From positions 19,121 to 83,120 of the forward strand of contig NZ_CADEFR010000013.1 in assembly GCF_902826655.1 (NCBI RefSeq): 64,000 bases of DNA. The letters run 5' to 3'. The position numbers and the translations under genes are program-made. The stretch is from an uncultured Methylibium sp. (lineage in GTDB: Bacteria > Pseudomonadota > Gammaproteobacteria > Burkholderiales > Burkholderiaceae_C). Of the stretch, positions 38,597 through 46,713 are shown one piece after another (within the stretch, counting starts at the first letter, position 1; the number at the start of each line of letters is the position of its first letter). The notes under the pieces are model-generated. The model saw only the letters and a program-made list of their open reading frames with translations, had not been told where the DNA came from and ran no database searches.

Positions 38597-39619
38597 ATGG
38601 ATTCGAATGACGGCCTGCTGGCCGACTGGCGCGGCCGGGCACTGGAACTCGAGGCGCTGGCGGGTCGCGCCGTGATCGGGCAGGCGCGCGCACTGCGACT
38701 GATCACCACCGCCGTGTTCGCGCGGGGGCATGTGCTGCTGCAGGGCGACGTCGGCGTCGGCAAGACGACCTTGCTGCGCAGCGTGGCACGCCTGATCGGC
38801 GGCGCCTTCGGCCGCACCGAGGGCACCGTCGACCTGATGCCGGCCGATCTGGTCTATCACACGCACATCAACACCGACGGGCGGCCGCAGGTGGATCCGG
38901 GTCCGCTGACCGAGCACGGCGACGACCTGGCGATCTTCTTCTTCAACGAGATCAACCGTGCCCGGCCGCAGGTGCACGCACTGCTGCTGCGCGTGATGGC
39001 CGAACGCAGCCTGACGGCCTTTAACCGCGAGTTCCGCTTTCCGCACCTGCTGGTGTTCGCCGACCGCAACCGGGTCGAGCGCGAGGAGACGTTCGACATC
39101 TCGGCCGCGGCGCGCGACCGCTTCATGATGGAGATCGCGATCGACGCGCCGGCGAGCGACGCCGACCGCCGCGCGCTGATGTTCGATCCGCGCTATCACG
39201 ACACCGATGCGCTGGTCGGCGAGCTGCCCTTCGGCATGCTGCCCTACCGCGAGCTGGGCACGGTGGCGGCGGCGGTGCAGCACGGCATCCAGGCGTCCGA
39301 CGCGCTGCGCGACTACGCGCTCCACCTGTGGCGCGCCACCGGCGCGCCGGCCGACTACGGCGTGGCGCTGGAGCAGGCCGACACACGCGACCTGATGCTG
39401 GCCGGCGCCAGCCCGCGTGGCATGAGCCTGATGCTGCGGGCCGCCCGCACTGCGGCCTGGCTCGACGGCCGCAGCTACGCGACGCCCGAGGACCTGCGTG
39501 CCGTCTTCTACGAGACCATCGCGCACCGGCTGTGCCTGCAGCCGGTGTACGAGCTGCGGCGCACCGAGATCATCGACGCGCTGATGGACGGCATCGTGTC
39601 GCGCGTCGCCGCGCCCTGA
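38597..39619 (+). CDS. mxaR: MoxR-type AAA+ ATPase, MxaR
   Basis: Protein of 340 residues. Walker A GDVGVGKT spans residues 50-57. The Walker B region reads FFFNEINRARPQ, with Asn117 where most MoxR proteins have Asp before Glu118. ADRNRVEREETFDISAAARDRFMMEI replaces the usual sensor segment, as in MxaR proteins of methylotrophs. MoxR ATPases act as chaperones that insert cofactors or assemble complexes with VWA partners. It heads a tight run of six genes matching mxaR-S-A-C-K-L. ATG 38597 is preceded by CAAGGA; the frame is open to 38531. Confidence 0.88.
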   Translation: MDSNDGLLADWRGRALELEALAGRAVIGQARALRLITTAVFARGHVLLQGDVGVGKTTLLRSVARLIGGAFGRTEGTVDLMPADLVYHTHINTDGRPQVDPGPLTEHGDDLAIFFFNEINRARPQVHALLLRVMAERSLTAFNREFRFPHLLVFADRNRVEREETFDISAAARDRFMMEIAIDAPASDADRRALMFDPRYHDTDALVGELPFGMLPYRELGTVAAAVQHGIQASDALRDYALHLWRATGAPADYGVALEQADTRDLMLAGASPRGMSLMLRAARTAAWLDGRSYATPEDLRAVFYETIAHRLCLQPVYELRRTEIIDALMDGIVSRVAAP

Positions 39620-39623
39620 GCCG

Positions 39624-40463
39624 ATGGCCGTCTCCGAGTTCCACTACCGCGTGCGGGGCCGCGCGAGCGGCCACGGGCCGGGGGCACATCGCAGCCGCCG
39701 CGGCGAGTCGGGCCTGGAGTTCCGCGGCCATGTGCCGCTGCTGGATGCCGCCGACGTGCGCCGCATCGACGTGCATGCCAGCCTGCGCGACGCCTTCGGG
39801 CAGTGGCAGCTCAAGGTGTTCAGCGAACCGATGGCGGTCCCGGTGATCGTCGTCGCCGATCTGTCGGCCTCGATGGCCTATCGCGGCGAACGCGCCAAGC
39901 TGGACGTGCTGGCGGACTTCACCGAAGCGGCGGCGCAGTCGGCCTGGCGCCATGGCGATCCCTTCGGCTTCGTGGGCTGCGACGACGCGGTGCGCCGCGA
40001 CTGGCTGACGCCGCCGACGCGGCGCCGCGGGCAGGGCGGGCTGCTCGCGCAGCGGCTGCGCGCCCTGCAGCCGCACGGCTCGGCGCGCGGTCTCGCACTG
40101 GCCGCGCGCGCCCTGCCGCAGCGGCGCAGCCTGGTATTCGTGGTCTCGGACTTCCACCTGCCGGTGCCCGAGCTGGACAGCGTGCTGGCCGCCCTGGCGC
40201 ATCACGAGGTCGTGCCGGTGCTGCTGTGGGATCGGCACGAGTTCGAGCCGCCCCGCAACGGCATCCTGCAGCTGAGCGACCCCGAGACCGGCCAGCAGCG
40301 GCTGGTCTGGATGCGTACGGCCTTGCGCGAGCGCTGGGTCGCCGCGCAGGCCGCGCGTCGCGCGGCCCTGCAGGCGCTGTTCCATCTCCATCGCCTCGAC
40401 CCGCTGGTGCTGGACGACGGCTACCGCGCCGACGCGGTGAGCGCGCATTTCGTGCGGGCCTGA
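39624..40463 (+). CDS. mxaS: DUF58/VWA-like protein MxaS
   Basis: Protein of 279 residues starting 4 bases after mxaR. The DUF58-type core is recognisable: EFRGHVPLLDAADVRRIDVHASLRD, then a metal-ion-dependent adhesion-like motif DLSAS at residues 79-83 inside a VWA-like fold, and a SLVFVVSDFHLPVPELD strand. MoxR ATPases normally pair with a DUF58 partner, and in methanol oxidation clusters this is MxaS, implicated in making active methanol dehydrogenase. Cytosolic; no membrane segment seen. Confidence 0.85.
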   Translation: MAVSEFHYRVRGRASGHGPGAHRSRRGESGLEFRGHVPLLDAADVRRIDVHASLRDAFGQWQLKVFSEPMAVPVIVVADLSASMAYRGERAKLDVLADFTEAAAQSAWRHGDPFGFVGCDDAVRRDWLTPPTRRRGQGGLLAQRLRALQPHGSARGLALAARALPQRRSLVFVVSDFHLPVPELDSVLAALAHHEVVPVLLWDRHEFEPPRNGILQLSDPETGQQRLVWMRTALRERWVAAQAARRAALQALFHLHRLDPLVLDDGYRADAVSAHFVRA

Positions 40464-40464
40464 G

Positions 40465-41385
40465 ATGACGACGTCGCGTTGGCGTGGCCTGCTGCTCGGC
40501 CTGGCTTGCGGGCTCGCGGTGGTCGGCGCGCTCGCCGCCGAGCCCGATGCGATCGGCGTGCAGATCACGGAGCCGCGCGCCTTCGGGCACATGGTCGGCG
40601 ATGTCGTGACGCGCCGCATCGTGCTGGACGTGCCGGCGCGGCTGAAGCTCGTCGAGGGATCGCTGCCGGCGCCCGGCCGCGTCGGCCAGAGCTTCGAACT
40701 GCGGCGCGTGCAGCACGAGCGCGACACCACGATCGGCGGCGTGCGGCACCTGCTGCAGCTCGACTACCAGGTGTTCCGCGCACCCGGCGAGCCGCGCGTG
40801 CTGGACCTGCCGAGCTTCGTGCTGCGCTTCGAGGGCCAGCCGCGCGGCGAGGAGCTGCGCGTCGACTACGCACCGGTCGGCGTGGTGCCGCTCGCGCCGG
40901 CCGAGCCGGTGCTGCGCGCCGGCTTCGGCGCGCTGCGGCCCGATCGCCTGCCGCGGCCCGTCGACACGCGGCCGGAACGCGTGCGGCTGCTGCTGTATGC
41001 GGTGCTGGCCCTCGGCCCGCTCGCCTACCTGGCCTATGTCCACGTCGGCTGGCCGTGGTGGCGCCGTCGGCAGCAGCCCTTCGCGGTCGCTCAACGGCAG
41101 CTGGCCAGCTTGCCGCTCGACGCGCCGGCCGAGCGCTGGCTCGGCGCCTGGCGGGCGCTGCACGCCGCGCTGGATGCCAGTGCCGGTCGCGTCGTGCAGG
41201 CCGACGGGATCGAACGCTTCGTCGGCGAGCGGCCGCGCTTCGCCGCACTGCGCGACGACCTCGGCCGCTTCTTCGATCGATCGCAGGCCTTGTTCTTTCG
41301 CGAAAGCGCGCTGATCGATGCCGACCGGCAGTGGCTGCGGGACTTCTGCCGGCGTTGCTTCGATGTCGAGCGGGGGGCAGCATGA
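40465..41385 (+). CDS. mxaA: MxaA-like protein (calcium insertion/maturation factor)
   Basis: Protein of 306 residues. A signal or anchor segment covers about residues 7-24, a periplasmic beta-rich domain follows (VQITEPRAFGHMVGDVVTRRIVLDVP), and one membrane segment lies near residues 173-192 (RLLLYAVLALGPLAYLAYVHVGW), then a cytosolic helical tail (FDRSQALFFRESALIDADRQWLRDFCRRCF). The layout and position between mxaS and mxaC match MxaA, reported to help load calcium into methanol dehydrogenase. One base separates it from mxaS and it overlaps mxaC by ATGA. Assignment leans on gene order as much as sequence. Confidence 0.78.
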   Translation: MTTSRWRGLLLGLACGLAVVGALAAEPDAIGVQITEPRAFGHMVGDVVTRRIVLDVPARLKLVEGSLPAPGRVGQSFELRRVQHERDTTIGGVRHLLQLDYQVFRAPGEPRVLDLPSFVLRFEGQPRGEELRVDYAPVGVVPLAPAEPVLRAGFGALRPDRLPRPVDTRPERVRLLLYAVLALGPLAYLAYVHVGWPWWRRRQQPFAVAQRQLASLPLDAPAERWLGAWRALHAALDASAGRVVQADGIERFVGERPRFAALRDDLGRFFDRSQALFFRESALIDADRQWLRDFCRRCFDVERGAA

Positions 41386-42446
41386 GCGTGGCCGGGCTGT
41401 GGCTGTCGATCGGCTGGGCGCATCCGGCCTGGCTGCTGCTGCTGCCCCTGCTGCTGCTGCCGCTGTGGCGCGACGGCCGCGCCGAGCGCGCCCATTCCTG
41501 GCTCGGACTGCTGCCGGCCGACCGGGCGTCGGACGTGCTGCACTGGCTGCTGCGCGTCGTGGGCGCGCTGGCCGTGGCCGCCCTGGTCATCGGCCTTGCC
41601 GGCGTCTACCGCGCGGAGTACGAGGTCGAGCGCGTCGGTCAGGGCGCCGAGATCGTGGTGCTGCTCGACCGCAGCCGCAGCATGGACGAGCGCTTTGTCA
41701 GCAGCGCGCCGCGGGGCCGCGCCCCCGCGCCCGGCACGGCGGCCTGGTATGCCTACAACCAGCCCGACGACAGCGAGCGGGTCACCAAGGGCCAGGCGGC
41801 CCGGCGCATGCTGTCGGAGTTCGCGGCGGGCCGTACGGAAGACCGTTTCGCCATGGCGATCTTCAGCACGCTGCCGATGCGCGTGCTCGACTTCACCCAG
41901 AAGCCCGAGATGGTCCAGGCCGCGATCGCGGCCGGCGAGATCGGCCGCGGCCTGGGCGAGACCGACATCGCGACCGCGCTGCTGCACGGCCTGAGCTTCT
42001 TCGACGACCGTCCCTACACCGGCTCGCGCATCGTCCTGCTGGTCTCCGACGGCGGCGACCACATCGACCCCGGCGTGCGCCAGGCCCTCACGGACCGCCT
42101 GCGCGAGCAGCGCGTGTCGCTGTACTGGATCTACATCCGCTCGGCCCGCAGCCCGGGCCTCAAGGCCGCGGCCGGGGACACACCGGGCAAGGCCGACACC
42201 GTGCCCGAGGTCTTCCTCGACCGCTTCTTCGCGTCGGCCGGCACGCCCTACCGCGCCTACGAGGCCGAGAACCCCGAGGCCCTCCAGCGCGCCATCGCCG
42301 ACGTGGGCCGGCTCGAGAACCTGCCGATCACCTATCGCGACGTGGTGCCGCGGCGCGACCTCTCGTCGATGGCCTATGCGGTCGCCCTGGCGGCGGTGCT
42401 GCTGCTGCTGGCCAGCCGCTGGATGGAGCATCGGGCATGGCGCTGA
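41382..42446 (+). CDS. mxaC: VWA-domain membrane protein MxaC
   Basis: Protein of 354 residues with two N-terminal membrane segments (about 15-29 and 56-75), a VWA domain whose metal site DRSRSM is at residues 96-101 (DxSxS), IVLLVSDGGDHIDPGV further on, and a last membrane helix (VALAAVLLLLASRW, about 333-346). This BatA-like topology and the position after mxaA fit MxaC. The metal site faces the periplasm, so it may interact with the dehydrogenase during maturation. Overlaps mxaA by four bases and mxaK by ten. Confidence 0.82.
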   Translation: MSVAGLWLSIGWAHPAWLLLLPLLLLPLWRDGRAERAHSWLGLLPADRASDVLHWLLRVVGALAVAALVIGLAGVYRAEYEVERVGQGAEIVVLLDRSRSMDERFVSSAPRGRAPAPGTAAWYAYNQPDDSERVTKGQAARRMLSEFAAGRTEDRFAMAIFSTLPMRVLDFTQKPEMVQAAIAAGEIGRGLGETDIATALLHGLSFFDDRPYTGSRIVLLVSDGGDHIDPGVRQALTDRLREQRVSLYWIYIRSARSPGLKAAAGDTPGKADTVPEVFLDRFFASAGTPYRAYEAENPEALQRAIADVGRLENLPITYRDVVPRRDLSSMAYAVALAAVLLLLASRWMEHRAWR

Positions 42447-42985
42447 TGACGCCGCGACAACGACTCGCCTCGGCCTGGCTGCTGCTGGGCCTGCTGGCCG
42501 CGGCCGCGGCGCTGGACGGCTGGCGCTGGCGCGACAAGGCGGCCGACAACGCGCACATCGCGGCGGGCGTGCCGGCGCGCCCGCCGCTGTCGGCGCGCGA
42601 GGAAGTCCGTTTCGCGCACGCCAGCGAACTGGCGACGCGCAAGTCGCACGAGGCGGCCGTCGACGCCTACCGCCTGCTGCAGGGCGACGACGAGTTGGGA
42701 CAGGCCGCGCGCTACAACGCCGCCAACCAGCTGTTCCTGCAGGCGCTGGTCCTGCGCGAGTCGCCGCTGCCCGGCCAGGCGCTGCCCCTGATCGAGCTGG
42801 CGAAGTCCGGCTACCGGGAGGTGCTGCGCGTCGATCCGCAGCACTGGGATGCCCGCTACAACCTCGAGCGCGCGCAGCGTCTCCAGCCCGATCCCGACGA
42901 CGCGCCGGTCGACGCGGGCGGACCGCCCGAGAACGCGGAGCGCGCCGCGACGACGATGCGCGGCGTGTCGCGCGGACTGCCATGA
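42437..42985 (+). CDS. mxaK: MxaK-like protein
   Basis: Protein of 182 residues with one N-terminal membrane anchor (about residues 10-27, SAWLLLGLLAAAAALDGW) and a periplasmic helical part resembling a single TPR-like pair (AVDAYRLLQGDDELGQAARYNAANQLFLQAL and YREVLRVDPQHWDARYNLERAQ). It fits MxaK in size, topology and place between mxaC and mxaL. It overlaps both neighbours, so all three are probably co-translated. The precise role of MxaK is not settled. Confidence 0.75.
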   Translation: MALMTPRQRLASAWLLLGLLAAAAALDGWRWRDKAADNAHIAAGVPARPPLSAREEVRFAHASELATRKSHEAAVDAYRLLQGDDELGQAARYNAANQLFLQALVLRESPLPGQALPLIELAKSGYREVLRVDPQHWDARYNLERAQRLQPDPDDAPVDAGGPPENAERAATTMRGVSRGLP

Positions 42986-44058
42986 AGTCGCCGCTGCCCG
43001 GCTGGCGGGCGACCGCCACGAGCCTGCGGCGCAGCGGGGCGCGCGGGCTGTTGCTCGTCGCCGCGCTGGCGCTGCTGGCGGCCCTCGGGCGGCCGGCCCT
43101 CCACTGGCCGCAGCAGCAACACGATCTGCTCATCGTGCTCGACGTCACGCAGAGCATGGAGGTGGCCGACCTGCTGCGCGACGGTGAACCGGTGACGCGG
43201 CTCGAGCAGGCGCGCTGGGCACTGGCGCAATCGCTGCGGCGTCTGCCCTGCGGCAGCCGGGTCGGCTGGGGCTTGTTCACCGAGTACCGGTCCTTCCTGC
43301 TGCTCGAGCCGGTCGAGGTCTGCGAGCATCAGCGCGAACTGCTGGCGATGCTGGGCCACATCGACGCCCGCATGGCCTGGACCGGCAACAGCGAGGTCGC
43401 CAAGGGCCTGTACAGCGGGCTGAAGATCGCCAAGGCGCTGTCGTCGAAGCCGGCACTGGTGTTCGTCACCGATGGCCACGAGGCGCCGCCGGTCCATCCG
43501 CAGTACCGGCCCAGCGACGAGGGCGCGGTGCGGGTCGTGCCGGGTCTCGTCGTCGGCGTCGGTGGCGACCGACCCGCGCCGATCCCGAAGCTCGACCCCG
43601 AAGGCCGCACCTATGGCTACTGGGCCGCCGACGAGGTCATGCAGCGCGACCCGCGCAGCTTCGGGCGCGGCGGCAGCGTCGCCGGCGAGCAGATGGTGGA
43701 CGATGGGCCGGGGGGGGCGCCGGCCCTGGTGGGCGCAACGCCCGGCACCGAGCATCTGTCCTCGCTCAGGGAACCCTATCTGCGCCTGCTGGCCGAGGAG
43801 ACGGGCCTCGTCTATCACCGGCTGAATGATCCCGAAGCGCTGTACCGCGCGCTCACGGACCGCCGCCTGGCCCATCCGATCGTCTCCCGGATGGATGTCG
43901 GCTGGATGCTCGCCCTCGTCGCACTGGCCGCCGTGCTGGCGGTCTACCTGCCGTGGCCGGCGCTGAGGGACCGGATCAGCGCGCTGAGCGCTGGCGGTCG
44001 CGAGCGGCACGACCGCTCAGGTAGGTCCACACGAAGTTCGCTGCCGCGTAGCTCGTGA
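42982..44058 (+). CDS. mxaL: VWA-domain protein MxaL
   Basis: Protein of 358 residues. N-terminal membrane helix (about 22-36), periplasmic VWA domain with metal site DVTQSM at residues 54-59 (DxTxS), KPALVFVTDGHEAPP further on, and a C-terminal helix (MLALVALAAVLAVYLPW). It matches MxaL, thought to work with MxaA and MxaK in calcium insertion into methanol dehydrogenase. The last 83 bases overlap the 3' end of the convergent agmatinase gene, and the final 25 or so residues (Arg/Ser-rich) look unconserved. Confidence 0.82.
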   Translation: MKSPLPGWRATATSLRRSGARGLLLVAALALLAALGRPALHWPQQQHDLLIVLDVTQSMEVADLLRDGEPVTRLEQARWALAQSLRRLPCGSRVGWGLFTEYRSFLLLEPVEVCEHQRELLAMLGHIDARMAWTGNSEVAKGLYSGLKIAKALSSKPALVFVTDGHEAPPVHPQYRPSDEGAVRVVPGLVVGVGGDRPAPIPKLDPEGRTYGYWAADEVMQRDPRSFGRGGSVAGEQMVDDGPGGAPALVGATPGTEHLSSLREPYLRLLAEETGLVYHRLNDPEALYRALTDRRLAHPIVSRMDVGWMLALVALAAVLAVYLPWPALRDRISALSAGGRERHDRSGRSTRSSLPRSS

Positions 44059-44914
44059 GCTCGGCGTGGTCGTAGGGCGGGGCGACCTCGACGCAATCCA
44101 TGCCGATGAAATCGAGGTCGGCGAGTTCCTCCAGCAGTGTGAGCACCTGGTTGGTGTTGAGCCCGCCCGGCTCGGGCGTGCCGGTCCCGGGGGCGAATGC
44201 CGGGTCCAGGCAGTCGATGTCCAGGCTCAGGTAGACCGGTGGATGGCCGTGCGCGGCGAGGCGCTCGCGCACCGCCTGCAGCGCCGGCGCGAGCTGGGCC
44301 GGACTCTCGAGACCGCGGAGGTCGCGCGCCGTGAAGATCTGCCCGCCCTGGTCGCGGACGTACTCGCGTGCCTCGCGTGCCCCGGGCGAGCGGATGCCGA
44401 TCTGCGTGAAGCAGGGCGCGACCACCAGGCCTTCGCTGATCGCCTCGTAGACCCAGGTGCCGTGGCCGCTCGGCTCGCCGAAGTGATCCTCCCAGGTGTC
44501 GCAGTGCGCATCGAAGTGGATGACGGCCACCGGCCGGCCGAGCCATTCGACATAGGCCCGCAGCAGCGGCAGGGTGATCGAGTGGTCGCCGCCGAGCCAG
44601 GCGAGATGATGCTCGCGCAGCAGGGGGGCCACCACCGGCAGCATCGCACCACGCATGCGCTCGAGGCTGGTGTTCGGCAGGGGCAGGTCGCCCAGGTCCG
44701 TGAGCACGGCTTGGGGACTGACGTCGAAGTGGGGATGCGTGCCGTCGCAGAGCATGTGGCTCGCCTCGCGGATCGATCGGGGCCCGAAGCGCGCCCCCGG
44801 GCGATTCGTCACCGATCCGTCCCAGGCGACGCCGGCGACGGCGTAGCGGCGGCTCGGATCGCTCGGCGGCGACTTCAAGAAGGTGGTGTTGGAGAGGTAG
44901 GCGAAGCTGCTCAT
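43976..44914 (-). CDS. speB: Agmatinase (ureohydrolase family)
   Basis: Protein of 312 residues hydrolysing agmatine to putrescine and urea. The binuclear manganese ligands are intact: GGDHS at 108-112, DAHCD at 135-139 and SLDIDCLDPAFAPGTGTPEPGG. The last stretch is diagnostic of the arginase/agmatinase family, and the CFTQIGIRSPGAREAREY segment favours agmatinase, though guanidinobutyrase or a related ureohydrolase is possible. ATG 44914 is preferred over an in-frame TTG at 44929. Its product would feed the polyamine island upstream. Confidence 0.85.
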   Translation of the reverse strand: MSSFAYLSNTTFLKSPPSDPSRRYAVAGVAWDGSVTNRPGARFGPRSIREASHMLCDGTHPHFDVSPQAVLTDLGDLPLPNTSLERMRGAMLPVVAPLLREHHLAWLGGDHSITLPLLRAYVEWLGRPVAVIHFDAHCDTWEDHFGEPSGHGTWVYEAISEGLVVAPCFTQIGIRSPGAREAREYVRDQGGQIFTARDLRGLESPAQLAPALQAVRERLAAHGHPPVYLSLDIDCLDPAFAPGTGTPEPGGLNTNQVLTLLEELADLDFIGMDCVEVAPPYDHAELTSYAAANFVWTYLSGRAARDRQRSAR

Positions 44915-45230
44915 GTCCACATCATGCAATGGCGCCGGGACAGCGTCTGCCCGATCGAACGCGCGATCGCAGCGAAGACGCAGCCATCACATTCTCCGCA
45001 TTGCGGAATCGCCTTTTCGTATCGAGAAATTTTATGTTGTTGCGTCACCGCAAAATTTTTCATTGCGGTAGATGGGATTTCGCATACGGAAATTCTGTTC
45101 CTAAATCATTGTTTTTCAACAAGATAATTTCAACTCTTCTATAAGACATAAGTCTTGCCGTACGGCACACGTGCGCTTAGGCTACAGAGCATCCGCTTCC
45201 TCATCACTTTTCATCCAACCGGAGTCCGAC
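44915..45230. promoter_or_regulatory. AT-rich divergent regulatory region between speB and aceA with four dyads
   Basis: A 316-base non-coding gap. The part from 44990 to 45150 is strikingly AT-rich compared with its surroundings. Dyads: ATTCTCCGCATTGCGGAAT (44991-45009), TTTC-N7-GAAA (45015-45029), ACCGCAA-N9-TTGCGGT (45047-45069) and ATTTC-N7-GAAAT (45077-45093). A perfect 12-bp palindrome TGCCGTACGGCA is at 45156-45167. A TATAAG box at 45140-45145 may be the aceA -10. This looks like an operator array for control of the glyoxylate shunt. Confidence 0.6.
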
Positions 45231-46529
<1,299 letters not shown>

Positions 46530-46545
46530 AGCAGGTGCCGGCGGC

Positions 46546-46551
46546 TAGAAT
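46546..46551 (+). promoter_or_regulatory. Candidate -10 box of the thrS transcript
   Basis: TAGAAT 17 bases after the aceA stop and 40 bases before the thrS leader peptide. No recognisable -35 box at the right spacing, so the promoter is a weak call. Confidence 0.4.
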
Positions 46552-46590
46552 CAAGCCTCAACGGCAAGAACGGGAAAGGCACGACGGGTT

Positions 46591-46644
46591 ATGACACCGC
46601 GAACTACGACGACCTTCGACAGGGTTTGTCCGACCGCGGCCTGA
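46591..46644 (+). CDS. Threonine-rich leader peptide of thrS
   Basis: A 17-codon reading frame, MTPRTTTTFDRVCPTAA, too short for routine gene calling. Six of 17 codons are threonine and four (46603-46614) are consecutive (ACT ACG ACG ACC). A GAAAGG ribosome-binding-like sequence lies 11 bases upstream. The reading frame overlaps the antiterminator strand and is followed 23 bases later by the terminator hairpin ahead of thrS. This is the classical arrangement of a leader peptide whose translation senses charged tRNA-Thr. Seen: the codons and structures. Inferred: translation and function. Confidence 0.8.
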   Translation: MTPRTTTTFDRVCPTAA

Positions 46645-46694
46645 GCACGTCTGTTTTTCTCGTCTCGAAGCGCGGTCTCCACCGCGCTTTTTTG
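46632..46694 (+). promoter_or_regulatory. thrS transcription attenuator (antiterminator and terminator)
   Basis: Terminator: AAGCGCGGT (46668-46676) with ACCGCGCTT (46681-46689), CTCC loop, then a run of T residues (TTTTTTG). Antiterminator: GACCGCG (46632-46638, inside leader codons 14-16) pairs perfectly with CGCGGTC (46671-46677), which destroys the terminator. A protector pairing CCGCG (46597-46601) with CGCGG (46635-46639) is also possible. A ribosome stalled at the Thr run would leave 46632-46638 free; one reaching the stop codon would cover it. Confidence 0.8.
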
Positions 46695-46713
46695 TTTGTC
46701 CCAGAGGTTCACG

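Noticed and set aside
44915-44929. TTG start giving agmatinase five extra residues
   Set aside because: No ribosome binding site and ATG 44914 fits the family N-terminus.
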